From Cyanobacteria bacterium REEB67 (lineage in GTDB: Bacteria; Cyanobacteriota; Vampirovibrionia; Obscuribacterales; Obscuribacteraceae): DNA of 64,000 bases. The position numbers and the translations under genes were made by a program. The stretch spans positions 1 to 64,000 of the forward strand of contig JAGXAB010000009.1 in assembly GCA_018971775.1 (NCBI GenBank). Direction: 5' to 3'. Below, one piece after another: positions 1 through 8,313 of the stretch. Numbering within the stretch: the first letter of the stretch is position 1; every line of letters begins with the position of its first letter. The notes beneath the pieces were generated by a model. The model saw nothing but the letters and a program-made list of their open reading frames with translations, ran no database searches and was not told the DNA's origin.

Positions 1-388
1 TCTTAAGCATGGTCTAATAAAAAGAAAGGATCCGCCACCGCCAATAGTGGCACTTTAATGTTTCATGTCGATAAGAGCGAATCACCCGAACGGGTTAGCA
101 AGAGGTTTGTTCATCTCTTGACCTGCCCCTTTTAGCCCGAATCAGGCCTTTGCTTATAAGAGGTAATTAAGATATGTAAGGGACAAAATGGCCAATCTTG
201 CCGCCGAATGACAACCGCAAAAGTGGCTCATAGACCGATTTAAACGCACGGGTTCTAACGCTATCGGGTGATATGGACGAAATCGCGTAACCCCTTTGGT
301 CAATTGTGCCAATCAAGCTGGTCAGGTATTGTCATAGATGAGGGCAAACCCTCATTTAACAAGTTCACTTTTTTCTGAGGTTCCAAGC
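1..388. other. Intergenic region upstream of the Flp pilin
   Basis: No convincing coding frame runs through these bases. Two weak hairpins are visible: CAAGAG paired with CTCTTG near 99-120, and ACCC-GAAC-GGGT near 85-97. An AT-rich stretch around 153-180 could hold a promoter for the pilin gene. A GAGG-like ribosome binding site at about 376-380 precedes the ATG at 389. I could not match the region to any riboswitch or small RNA I know. Confidence 0.5.
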
Positions 389-604
389 ATGCAAGACATC
401 GCTCGTAAGTTTGTCCAGGACGAATCCGGTCAAGGTATTACTGAATACGGCGCCATCCTGGCTTTCGTAGCCATTCTCGTGGCCGTTGTATTCTCGATCA
501 CCCAGGGAGCCCTGAGCTCTGCTATCTCCAAAGCCTTCTCGGCTGTAGTTAGCCAGCTCAACGCCCTGTCGTCGGCTGCTGCTTCCGCTTCCGGTGGTTC
601 CTAA
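389..604 (+). CDS. Flp/Fap-type class IVb pilin
   Basis: This 71-residue protein starts MQDIARKFVQDESGQGITEYG, followed by one hydrophobic helix (AILAFVAILVAVVFSITQG) and an Ala/Ser-rich tail. A short leader ending in G, then TEYG just before the helix, is the layout of Flp pilins, which TadV-type peptidases cleave and Tad machines assemble. The ATG at 389 is chosen over the upstream in-frame start at 338 because it has a GAGG-like binding site about 9 bases before it and gives the expected pilin length. A strong terminator follows. No tad, rcp or prepilin peptidase gene lies nearby, so it is an orphan pilin here. Family is fairly secure; the role (adhesion or surface pili) is known only for the family. 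Confidence 0.85.
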   Translation: MQDIARKFVQDESGQGITEYGAILAFVAILVAVVFSITQGALSSAISKAFSAVVSQLNALSSAAASASGGS

Positions 605-660
605 TCTAACTACTGGACGTAAAAGTCTGAGCGTTTAGCTCAAACCAAGCATCAAAGAAA

Positions 661-688
661 AGAGCCCGGTCACCCGGGCTCTTTTTTT
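661..688. terminator. Intrinsic terminator, probably bidirectional
   Basis: AGAGCCCGG, a four-base loop, then CCGGGCTCT followed by a run of T. It lies about 60 bases after the pilin stop. On the other strand the same hairpin is followed by TTTTCTTT and can also end transcription of ftsH, whose stop codon is at 721. Confidence 0.9.
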
Positions 689-720
689 ACTGTCTTTCTG
701 CTGTCTCGTTGCTCCTGGTC

Positions 721-2724
721 TTAAGCAAACTTCGGTTTGAATTCCGGCTTGGGACCATTATCTTTGCCGTCACTAGCAGAATCGCAAGAGGCGCTCTCGC
801 CTTCGGGTCCGATATTGATTGTGGTGCCGTCGCCCATGGTGTAGTCGCTAGGGGGCTTGAGATCGCTGTCGACTTTGATGCCACCATTCGCCAGCTGGCG
901 ATTGACCTCTTCCATGATCGCGTCCACTTCATGACGATCGAGGGTTTCTTTTTCGAGCAACTCTTTGACGATCGCGTCCATGTGGGGGCGGTGGGCCATT
1001 ATCTGCTCTCTGACGCGCGCGTACTGGGTGGAGATCAAGTCCGAGACTTCCTGGTCGATCAGAGTAGCGATGTTTTCGCTGTAATCACGTTCGTGACCAA
1101 AATCACGACCAAGGAAAACATGATCATTGCGCTTACCAAAGGTCATCGGACCGAGCTTATCGCTCATGCCGAACTCCGTCGCCATGCGACGGGCAAGACC
1201 GGAGCTCTTCTCCAGGTCATTGGATGCACCGGTGGTCATCTCACCGAAAACAATCTCTTCAGCGACGCGTCCGCCGAGACAGACACCGATCTGGTCGATG
1301 AGCTGGGACTTGGTGTGCGAGAGAATGTCTTCTTCCGGATAGGACATGGTCAGACCGAGGGCAAAGCCGCGCGGAATGATCGTCACTTTGTGCAGAGGAT
1401 TGGCGTTGGGAAGAAGAATGCACATCAGGGCGTGGCCGACTTCGTGATAGGCGGTGACTTCCTTCTCTTTAGGAGAAATGATGCGCGTTTTCTTTTCCGG
1501 TCCGGCAATGACTTTATCGATGGCGAGCTCGAGGTCACGCATTTCGATTTCGCGCTTGTCAGCGCGAGCAGCGATCAAAGCCGCTTCGTTGATCAAGTTG
1601 GACAGGTCGGCACCGGTGAAGCCTGGTGTGCGACGAGCCAGTACTTTAAGATCTACATCTTTGGCCAGCGGCTTGCCGCGGCCATGGACAGTGAGAATCT
1701 GTTCGCGGCCACCGACGTCGGGGCGATCAATGACGACCTGTCTGTCGAAACGACCCGGACGGAGCAAGGCGGAGTCGAGAATGTCGGGGCGGTTGGTGGC
1801 TGCGATAACGATAATGCCGGTGGTGCCTTCGAAACCGTCCATCTCGACGAGCAACTGGTTGAGAGTCTGTTCGCGCTCATCATGACCGCCACCGAGACCG
1901 GCGCCACGCTGGCGACCGACGGCGTCGATTTCATCGACGAAGACGATACAGGGAGCTTGTTTCTTGGCCTGTTCAAAAAGGTCACGTACGCGCGAAGCGC
2001 CCACACCGACGAACATTTCCACAAAATCAGAACCAGAAATACTGAAGAAGGGCACGCCCGCTTCACCGGCGACGGCTTTGGCCAGCAAAGTCTTACCGGT
2101 ACCAGGAGAGCCCACTAGCAGCACACCGCGTGGGATGCGCGCGCCAAGCGCCTGGAATTTTTCCGGGCTCTTGAGGAAGTCGACGATTTCTTGCAATTCT
2201 TGTTTGGCTTCATCGATACCGGCCACGTCACCGAAGCTGACTTTGACCTTGTTGTCGATCATCAACTTGGCACGACTGCGACCGAAGCTCATCGCCTGGT
2301 TACCACCGGATTGTGCGCTGCGGAACATGAAGAGCAAACCACCGAGTACGAGAATCGGCAGGAAGAACGAAGAGAGCATGCTCAGCCAGATGCCGGATTT
2401 GTCGACATCATGCGAGTCGACTTGAACGGCTGCTTTATTCAGCTCTTTTAGCAAATCTTCTTTGCCTTCGGCCGGCACGACAACCGACTTTTCACGTTCG
2501 CCCGTACCGCTGCCGTCATCGGCCAGCTTTACAGAGACGACGTTTTCGCCATTGGTGAAAGTCACCTTGCGAATTTCGTTTGCCTTGCCTTCATGCAGCA
2601 GATTCATCAACCGCGAATAGGTATAGGGCTCTTCTTTGCGGCCCATGCTGGCCAGTGAGACCGCAAATACCACAAGGACGAGTAGTAAGATGAAAACGGC
2701 CCAAGTCGTTCCGTACTTCTTCAT
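721..2724 (-). CDS. ftsH: ATP-dependent zinc metalloprotease FtsH
   Basis: A membrane-anchored AAA+ protease of 667 residues that unfolds and degrades membrane and short-lived proteins. From the N terminus: a first membrane helix (about residues 5-25), an extracytoplasmic domain, a second helix (about 113-135), Walker A GSPGTGKT near 205, Walker B DEID near 264, the second region of homology ([19 protein letters not shown]), and the M41 zinc site HEVGH near 427. Length is normal for the family. I place the start at the ATG at 2724, which has CCGGAG seven bases upstream; an in-frame TTG at 2745 would add seven residues. It lies downstream of tilS on the same strand with a 163-base gap, an order common in bacteria. 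The C-terminal tail beyond the protease is hydrophilic and rich in Gly, Asp and Lys. Confidence 0.97.
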   Translation of the reverse strand: MKKYGTTWAVFILLLVLVVFAVSLASMGRKEEPYTYSRLMNLLHEGKANEIRKVTFTNGENVVSVKLADDGSGTGEREKSVVVPAEGKEDLLKELNKAAVQVDSHDVDKSGIWLSMLSSFFLPILVLGGLLFMFRSAQSGGNQAMSFGRSRAKLMIDNKVKVSFGDVAGIDEAKQELQEIVDFLKSPEKFQALGARIPRGVLLVGSPGTGKTLLAKAVAGEAGVPFFSISGSDFVEMFVGVGASRVRDLFEQAKKQAPCIVFVDEIDAVGRQRGAGLGGGHDEREQTLNQLLVEMDGFEGTTGIIVIAATNRPDILDSALLRPGRFDRQVVIDRPDVGGREQILTVHGRGKPLAKDVDLKVLARRTPGFTGADLSNLINEAALIAARADKREIEMRDLELAIDKVIAGPEKKTRIISPKEKEVTAYHEVGHALMCILLPNANPLHKVTIIPRGFALGLTMSYPEEDILSHTKSQLIDQIGVCLGGRVAEEIVFGEMTTGASNDLEKSSGLARRMATEFGMSDKLGPMTFGKRNDHVFLGRDFGHERDYSENIATLIDQEVSDLISTQYARVREQIMAHRPHMDAIVKELLEKETLDRHEVDAIMEEVNRQLANGGIKVDSDLKPPSDYTMGDGTTINIGPEGESASCDSASDGKDNGPKPEFKPKFA

Positions 2725-2887
2725 GTCAACGCTCCGGAATGCCAATCAAGGAATTATATCACTCCCACTTTCCAAGTTCCCAGCAGATGCGGCCTCCAGC
2801 CGCTTGGCTCCACCTGAACAAATCACTGCTCTCAGCCGGCAAAGCCAGACCAGGTCAAAAATTGGAAAAAGGGTACACAAATGTATA

Positions 2888-4633
2888 TTAGCAAGTCCCG
2901 GGATCAAATCCCGCTTGTTTATCGCTACAATTTTGGCGGTCGGCAAGGGGCACAAGTGTGAGGCGATGCGAAGGCGACAGCCCGTTTTTCAGCCTCGCTG
3001 AAAGGCCCAAACCGGGCACCCAGAGCACTTCCGACCCGCTCGCCAGGACTGGAAACAAGCGTAGCGCCAGGGCTTCGCCCCCGAACGGCCAGAGCGGTCG
3101 GGCCTGCAAAAATAGCGCCTTATTGCTGTGCAGATATTTTTTCAAGCGTACATTTTCGCTCATACCAAAAGGCTGAAGACGGTCACCCGGTGAGCGCGGG
3201 CGCAGACAGAGCGGGGCGTTTTCGGGGAAATTTTCAGGCAAATTGGCCTCGATGGAAAGTGCGCAACGCTCATAAAGCGGCCAGGATTCAAGCCCGGTAT
3301 TATGGACAGAATGCGTATCCGCTGCGACATTCGCCTCATCCTCGTGGCAGGCCTTGAGATCCTCGACATGCAGAGCAAAATTCAACCAGGGGATCATTGT
3401 CATCGCCGAAGAACGGCCCGGTCTGGGCAATTTCACCGTTATCGCAGGCATCGCCTGGCGCCGCCATTCAAACTCCTCGGCCGAAACGACGAGCTCATAC
3501 TCAGGCTTAAGCAAAACTCTATCTTTGGAGGCGATCAACTCCAGATTTTCCCCAAGGCTGAGCTGCTTGCTAAAGTTACGGTCGGTATTTTGCTGCGCTT
3601 CGCTAATTAGCGACTGGACGCGGCCAACGCGCTGGAAAGAAGGCAGGACTCCGGCCTGCTCAATAAATTTGGCGATGACACGATTGGTCAGGGCGACATG
3701 CTCGCCGGTCAAGACTTCCAGCCGCAAGCCATTAGGCGGCAGAAAGGCGCGCTCATAAAGGGCTTCGGCGAGGGCGCTCATATAATCATTCTCGCTGGCC
3801 ATTGTCAGGCGGAAGCGCTCGATATTTTCAAGCGCTGTCGGGAAGCGCTCCTTAATCGGTTTCAATATGCGCTTGCGCAGGAAATTACGGCTAAAAGCTT
3901 CATTATCATTAGTATGATCGAGCCGCGAAGACTGACCTTTTGCCAAAAGATAGTCCTCGATCTCGGCTCGACTGCTGCCGAGAAGCGGACGCAAAAGCAC
4001 CGGCCACTCTTGATCGGTGAGCGGCCTGACCATCTCCATGCCGACTACGCCCCGCAACGCCGTACCGCGAAAGAGCCTAAACAGAAGGGTTTCGGCCTGA
4101 TCGTCGAGATTGTGAGCGGTCACCACATATGGTGCCTGCCTTTGCCTGGCCGCAACGGTTAGACTTTCATAGCGGGCTTTCCGCCAGAGCGCCTCGGAGC
4201 CGCCGGTTTCGACCGCGGGTAAGCTGAGCTTTTGCACGAGCAGCGGTACGTCCAGTCGTGCGCAGAGCTCGCGACAAAAGAGCTCATCGGCGGCTGACTC
4301 TACGCCGCGCAGACCGTGATTGACGTGGCAGGCGGTAAGCTCCAGGCCAAGCCCACCTAAGGACGTGTGCCCGGCTTGTGAGGGAGCATTTTTGGCGCGG
4401 TTGAAGGCGTCGCGCAAAGAGACCAGGGCAAGTAGCAGAGCTGTCGAGTCAACGCCTCCGGAAAGGGCCACCAGAAAGGCTGTACCTTCGAAGAGCAGAG
4501 GCGCAGTCGAAGCGGAAGCTGAAGCTGAAGTAAACGCCGATTTGCCTGCCCCGACCGCGCCTCCGCCGGCCAGAGCTCGTGCCTGGGCCAGGGAGCGCCA
4601 GAGATTTTTCTCCACACTATCTTCAAAGGTCAT
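2888..4633 (-). CDS. tilS: tRNA(Ile)-lysidine synthetase TilS
   Basis: TilS attaches lysine to C34 of tRNA-Ile(CAU), so that the anticodon reads AUA instead of AUG. The ATP-pyrophosphatase P-loop SGGVDS lies at about residues 58-63, followed by HNLDDQAETLLFRLFRGT, typical of the N-terminal catalytic domain. The C terminus has the TilS signature RSPGDRLQPFG...LKKYLHSNK. The start is taken at the ATG at 4633 (581 residues); a TTG at 4711 would give a longer, less typical N terminus. A low-complexity Ala/Ser/Gly stretch (about residues 23-45) precedes the P-loop, where other TilS proteins are compact. It probably shares a transcript with ftsH. A tRNA with a CAT anticodon, a possible substrate, lies about 1 kb away at 5687. 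Confidence 0.95.
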   Translation of the reverse strand: MTFEDSVEKNLWRSLAQARALAGGGAVGAGKSAFTSASASASTAPLLFEGTAFLVALSGGVDSTALLLALVSLRDAFNRAKNAPSQAGHTSLGGLGLELTACHVNHGLRGVESAADELFCRELCARLDVPLLVQKLSLPAVETGGSEALWRKARYESLTVAARQRQAPYVVTAHNLDDQAETLLFRLFRGTALRGVVGMEMVRPLTDQEWPVLLRPLLGSSRAEIEDYLLAKGQSSRLDHTNDNEAFSRNFLRKRILKPIKERFPTALENIERFRLTMASENDYMSALAEALYERAFLPPNGLRLEVLTGEHVALTNRVIAKFIEQAGVLPSFQRVGRVQSLISEAQQNTDRNFSKQLSLGENLELIASKDRVLLKPEYELVVSAEEFEWRRQAMPAITVKLPRPGRSSAMTMIPWLNFALHVEDLKACHEDEANVAADTHSVHNTGLESWPLYERCALSIEANLPENFPENAPLCLRPRSPGDRLQPFGMSENVRLKKYLHSNKALFLQARPLWPFGGEALALRLFPVLASGSEVLWVPGLGLSARLKNGLSPSHRLTLVPLADRQNCSDKQAGFDPGTC

Positions 4634-4723
4634 GGCTAAAATTTGGACAGAGGTGCATATCGGTCGAGAGTATATATGTAATGTGGCAATTGGCAAGGAA
4701 AAATAGGACAATAAAAACTAACT

Positions 4724-5611
4724 ATGAGCGATGCAAATTACCCCGGAAAAATGACAGGTCCAAAGCCCACGCCGACTGGAAATAAAGCGCCGGAGCGGCG
4801 CCGCCCCAGACGGTGGCCGTCCTTTTGGGCGGCGATGCGTCCGCTGATGCTGGCCCTTTCTGTAGCCGGCGGCCTGCAGCCGATCGCTAATATTCCAGCC
4901 GGCGCCGATACTCTGCGAGGCAATGTCGAAGAAACCGGCGTCGCACCGACAGAGCCGGTTTTTAATCCGGCTGTGCCAATGGCCGTGCCGGTCTTCAAGC
5001 CCAAAATCAAAGCTGGCGTGGAAAAAAACGACGCCTTGAAGGGCTCGGCCGACGACGACAATACAAAGTTGCAGGAGATGAAAGGTCAGACCGATGACAG
5101 CAATCCCCTGAGCGGCTCGGCTCAGGAAGACGGAGCGCCGCTCAAGGCCACTCTCAGCCAGGATCAATTGCAATCGGAAGATCCGGACAAAGATGACCAG
5201 ATGCTTGCCGTCGAATGGGACAAATGGCACAACCGTCTGCTCTGGTCCATCCAGTCAGGTGTGCAGGAAATCGTCAATAGTCCGGAAAATATGGAGCCCC
5301 ACTTCGACCCACAGCGAGGCAAAGTCGTGCTCTCCCCCAATATCCCTCTCGGCACGAAAGCGACATTTTTCTGCCGGGTGAGCAGTGACAAGCGCATTCT
5401 CAAAGCCTCGATCGTACAGTCATCGGGCAACGCCGGCTATGACAAGGCCTTGCTCGACGCCATCTACTCCCTGGACGGCAGCAGCATCCTGCGCTACCCG
5501 GCCGGCTCACGCCGTCGCGTCGTCAATGAAGCCGCCAGTATCCTCACTTCGGACAAGGGCGGCCGCGAATTTTTCAAATTTGGCGATACCGAACGCTACA
5601 AAGCCCCTTAA
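4724..5611 (+). CDS. Secreted protein with TonB-C-like domain
   Basis: A 295-residue protein transcribed divergently from tilS. A hydrophilic Arg/Pro-rich start is followed by one hydrophobic segment (about residues 36-60, MRPLMLALSVAGGLQPIANIPAGAD) that could be a signal peptide or anchor. A low-complexity acidic linker follows. The C-terminal part (about 205-295) reads GTKATFFCRVSSDKRILKASIVQSSG and YDKALLDAIYSL, matching the pattern of TonB/TolA C-terminal domains, which contact outer-membrane partners in the periplasm. No exbBD or tolQR genes are near. Function unknown; domain call moderate. Confidence 0.6.
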   Translation: MSDANYPGKMTGPKPTPTGNKAPERRRPRRWPSFWAAMRPLMLALSVAGGLQPIANIPAGADTLRGNVEETGVAPTEPVFNPAVPMAVPVFKPKIKAGVEKNDALKGSADDDNTKLQEMKGQTDDSNPLSGSAQEDGAPLKATLSQDQLQSEDPDKDDQMLAVEWDKWHNRLLWSIQSGVQEIVNSPENMEPHFDPQRGKVVLSPNIPLGTKATFFCRVSSDKRILKASIVQSSGNAGYDKALLDAIYSLDGSSILRYPAGSRRRVVNEAASILTSDKGGREFFKFGDTERYKAP

Positions 5612-5686
5612 GAACCGGCTCTGTTTTGCTTGTCACGCTGTTTGAAAGGTCCGACGGGCCTTAGCGGCCATGACCATTTTAAAGAT

Positions 5687-5759
5687 TGGCACAGGCGGGA
5701 ATCGGACCCGCGACCTGGCGGTTATGAGTCGCCTGCTCTACCAACTGAGCTACCATGCC
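5687..5759 (-). tRNA. tRNA with CAT anticodon (Met or lysidine-modified Ile)
   Basis: A full cloverleaf can be drawn on the minus strand: acceptor GGCATGG with CTGTGCC (two G-U pairs), D stem GCTC/GAGC, anticodon loop CTCATAA with anticodon CAT, T stem GCGGG/CCCGC, and discriminator A. The CCA end is not encoded. The anticodon stem has an A-C mismatch at its loop end (positions 31-39). The stretch around the anticodon, GGCGACTCATAA, resembles bacterial tRNA-Ile2 genes (E. coli ileX type) more than elongator Met. That makes it a candidate TilS substrate, but Met cannot be excluded. Confidence 0.88.
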
Positions 5760-5844
5760 ATGTGAGTATATTATCTAAAGCACTTCCGACCCGTGTCAAG
5801 CGCATTCCAAGAGGTCGAGCCTTAAAATCTGAGCGCGCTCGAGC

Positions 5845-6828
5845 TCAGACAAGGGCTTTAGTACTGACATACCAGTCGACAAAGGCCTTCACACCCTGAT
5901 CAAAAGTGGTTGCAGGATTGTAACCAAGTACGGAGCGAGCATGTTCGATATCGGCGTAGGTATAAGGCACATCGCCGATCTGCATTTCTTTGTGGATAAT
6001 GCTGGCGTTTTTGTTGAGATGTTTTTCGATTGACCTGACCATGTCGATCAAGACGACCGGTTCGCCCCGGCCGAGATTGATGATGTCGAAGCCCGGCAAG
6101 GCATAGCTCATCGCCGCTTCGATGCCGGAGACGATGTCCAGGACAAAAGTATAATCGCGCTTACTCGTCCCGTCACCGAAGAGCTCGATCGTTTTGCCCT
6201 CGTCGATCAGGTGGCAAAATTTGTGAATGGCCAGATCCGGTCTCTGACGAGGACCGAAAACCGTAAAGAAGCGCAAACAGACAACGGCCAGGCCGGTGGT
6301 GTGATGGGCGGCGTAGCACTGCAACTCATTGGCCGCTTTGCTGGCCGCGTAGGGCGATAGCGGCTGGTCGACCATGTCGCTTTCTTTGAAGGATTCACCG
6401 GACCTGGCGCCGTAAACCGAGCTCGATGAACCGAAAACTAGCCTGGTATGCCCGGCATGAGGAACGATACGGTCGATGAGCTTCTGACTGCCATTAACGT
6501 TGACATCCATATAAAGCGACGGATTGACCAGAGATGGCCTGACCCCAGCCATCGCGGCGAGATGCACGACGACATCGAAAGGACCGTGTTCAAAAACTTC
6601 GTCCAGAGCGCGATCGTCGCGGATGTCACCGCTGACGATCTTGTAGTTGGCGTCTGCGGAAAAGGCAGCGACATTGGACCTTTTTACGGTCGGGTCGTAA
6701 AAATCATTAAAATTATCAATGACAAAAACGCGATCGCCTTTGGCCAGTAGCCGCTCCGTCAGATGCCCACCGATGAAGCCGGCACCGCCGGTAATTAGTA
6801 TCTTGCGCGTCTTTTGCCCGTCAGTCAT
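5845..6828 (-). CDS. NAD-dependent sugar-nucleotide epimerase (UDP-glucuronate 4-epimerase-like)
   Basis: A 327-residue extended short-chain dehydrogenase/reductase. The Rossmann nucleotide motif GGAGFIGGHL is near residues 14-23. The catalytic Ser region is GSSSSVYG and the YxxxK pair is YAASK. RFFTVFGPRQRPD and the C-terminal pattern around NLGRGEPV fit the UDP-glucuronate / UDP-galactose epimerase group making surface polysaccharide precursors. The ATG at 6828 has GGGAGAG upstream and overlaps the preceding gene's TGA by one base (TGATG), so the pair is probably translationally coupled. Substrate cannot be read from sequence. Confidence 0.85.
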   Translation of the reverse strand: MTDGQKTRKILITGGAGFIGGHLTERLLAKGDRVFVIDNFNDFYDPTVKRSNVAAFSADANYKIVSGDIRDDRALDEVFEHGPFDVVVHLAAMAGVRPSLVNPSLYMDVNVNGSQKLIDRIVPHAGHTRLVFGSSSSVYGARSGESFKESDMVDQPLSPYAASKAANELQCYAAHHTTGLAVVCLRFFTVFGPRQRPDLAIHKFCHLIDEGKTIELFGDGTSKRDYTFVLDIVSGIEAAMSYALPGFDIINLGRGEPVVLIDMVRSIEKHLNKNASIIHKEMQIGDVPYTYADIEHARSVLGYNPATTFDQGVKAFVDWYVSTKALV

Positions 6829-7553
6829 CAATCTCTCCCGCGCGTGCGCTCTAAAGAAACAGCTATGAGGCGATCAAAAAGCGGCTTATTGGTCTCGTAA
6901 TCGCGCTCGGGATGCCACTGGACGCCAACGACAAAGTTGCTGTCGGCAAGCTCGATTGCTTCGATTACACCGTCATCTGCGGTTGCAGTCACTTTCAGGC
7001 CGATGCCGAGATCCTTGACGCTCTGGTGATGCGAGGTCGGTACCGGGAAACGATCACGCGGATAAATGCCGCCGATGATCGAATCACGCGAAAGAATAAC
7101 ATCGTGCTTGTTATAGCCGTTTTTCCAGCCATCCACAGTTGAGTGTTCGACCGTAGACTCGGCAAAACTAGTCTTAACATCCTGCACGAGGGTGCCGCCT
7201 AGCTCGATATTGAGCAGCTGCGCGCCGGCACAGACTCCGAGCAGAGGCATATTTGCTTGTTTAAGAGCCTGGCGCAAAAGGGTCAGGTCAAATTCCTGGC
7301 GCTTGGGATCGGCGAGCTCGACCGTATGGTGAGCAGTCTCCTTATATAGACTGGGACAATAATCGAGACCGCCAATCAGCATGATGCCATCAAGACGACG
7401 GACGACTTCGGCTAAATCGGCTTCCGGCATCGGCGGCAACAAAATCGGAATACCGCCGCTCTTGACGATGGCATCGGTATAAGTCGTCTGAATACGCGCC
7501 TCTTCGGGAGGGCCGGTCTTGATGTCGAGGTTGATGCCGATCAGTGGTTTCAT
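6828..7553 (-). CDS. Class I glutamine amidotransferase-like hydrolase (peptidase C26, PuuD-like)
   Basis: A 241-residue protein of the gamma-glutamyl hydrolase family. The nucleophile is Cys108 in LLGVCAGAQLLN, and the His-Glu of the triad lies in VQWHPERDYE near the C terminus. It starts PLIGINLDIK and carries GLDYCPSLY, both typical of the family that splits gamma-glutamyl bonds (for example gamma-glutamyl-GABA in putrescine breakdown). No other polyamine genes are present. It is the first gene of a two-gene unit with the epimerase, which is unexpected for a Puu pathway; the coupling may hint at another gamma-glutamyl or amide substrate. Confidence 0.8.
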   Translation of the reverse strand: MKPLIGINLDIKTGPPEEARIQTTYTDAIVKSGGIPILLPPMPEADLAEVVRRLDGIMLIGGLDYCPSLYKETAHHTVELADPKRQEFDLTLLRQALKQANMPLLGVCAGAQLLNIELGGTLVQDVKTSFAESTVEHSTVDGWKNGYNKHDVILSRDSIIGGIYPRDRFPVPTSHHQSVKDLGIGLKVTATADDGVIEAIELADSNFVVGVQWHPERDYETNKPLFDRLIAVSLERTRGRD

Positions 7554-7696
7554 AATTGATTCCGATGCCTGAGGTGATGCCTGGCTGGATCAGCCATAAA
7601 CGATATTTTACAGTGCCCACCAGGATAAATATCCTTCGGCGATATTGAACCCCTATAATCTGAGCCGAAAGTAAGTTAAAACAGGTGTTGAAATCT

Positions 7697-8305
7697 ATGG
7701 CTACAGCAGAAGAATTGCTCAAATCGGTAAGCGCCTGGCAGACCGGTCACTTTTTGTTATCAAGCGGCCTGCATTCGAGCGAGTACATGCAGTGCCAGAG
7801 AGTTTTGCAATATCCGGCCCATGGCCTCGAACTGGCCCGACAGCTGGCGAAAAAAATTGTCGAAGCCGGCCTCAAGCCGCAGGTCGTAGTCGGCCCGGCG
7901 CTCGGGGCGGTGCACCTGGAAGTCTTCGTCGCCATCGCCTTAAATGACCTGCTCGAAAAAGAATTGGGCTCACAAGTGAGAGCAGTCTTTGCCGAGCGCA
8001 CCGAAGACGGCACTGGTTTTGCCATCAGACGCGGCGTCGAACTTGCCCCGGGCGAACGCGTGCTGGTCGTCGAAGATGTCACCACCACCGGTGGCTCAGC
8101 AAAAAAAGTAGTCGACCTGGTGAAAGTGATGGGAGCAGATCCGATTGCCGTAGCGGCAATCATCGATCGCAGCGGCGGCCGGGCAAAATTTGATCAGCCC
8201 TTCATCAATCTGGTCTGCCTCGATATTGAGACCTTCGATACAAAAGATTGCCCAATGTGCAAAAGCGGAAGCAGCGCTACCAAACCTGGCAGCAGCAATA
8301 AATAG
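7697..8305 (+). CDS. pyrE: Orotate phosphoribosyltransferase
   Basis: A 202-residue enzyme converting orotate and PRPP to OMP in pyrimidine synthesis. The PRPP-binding loop VLVVEDVTTTGGSA is present, as are the N-terminal GHFLLSSGLHSSEYMQC and ERTEDGTGFAIRRG segments of the family. The ATG at 7697 is preferred over a TTG twelve bases upstream; an AGG lies about 12 bases before it. The gene is alone on the plus strand, divergent from the C26 hydrolase and convergent with the TPR gene, with only eight bases between stops. A short Cys/Ser/Lys-rich tail (CPMCKSGSSATK) follows the fold. Confidence 0.92.
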   Translation: MATAEELLKSVSAWQTGHFLLSSGLHSSEYMQCQRVLQYPAHGLELARQLAKKIVEAGLKPQVVVGPALGAVHLEVFVAIALNDLLEKELGSQVRAVFAERTEDGTGFAIRRGVELAPGERVLVVEDVTTTGGSAKKVVDLVKVMGADPIAVAAIIDRSGGRAKFDQPFINLVCLDIETFDTKDCPMCKSGSSATKPGSSNK

Positions 8306-8313
8306 ACATTAAA

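Noticed and set aside
85-120. Riboswitch upstream of the pilin (two small hairpins)
   Set aside because: The stems are four to six pairs and match no riboswitch consensus I know.
709-2118. Long open frame antisense to ftsH (about 469 codons)
   Set aside because: It lies wholly inside the antisense of a well-conserved gene, has no domain I recognise and no binding site; it reflects codon bias.
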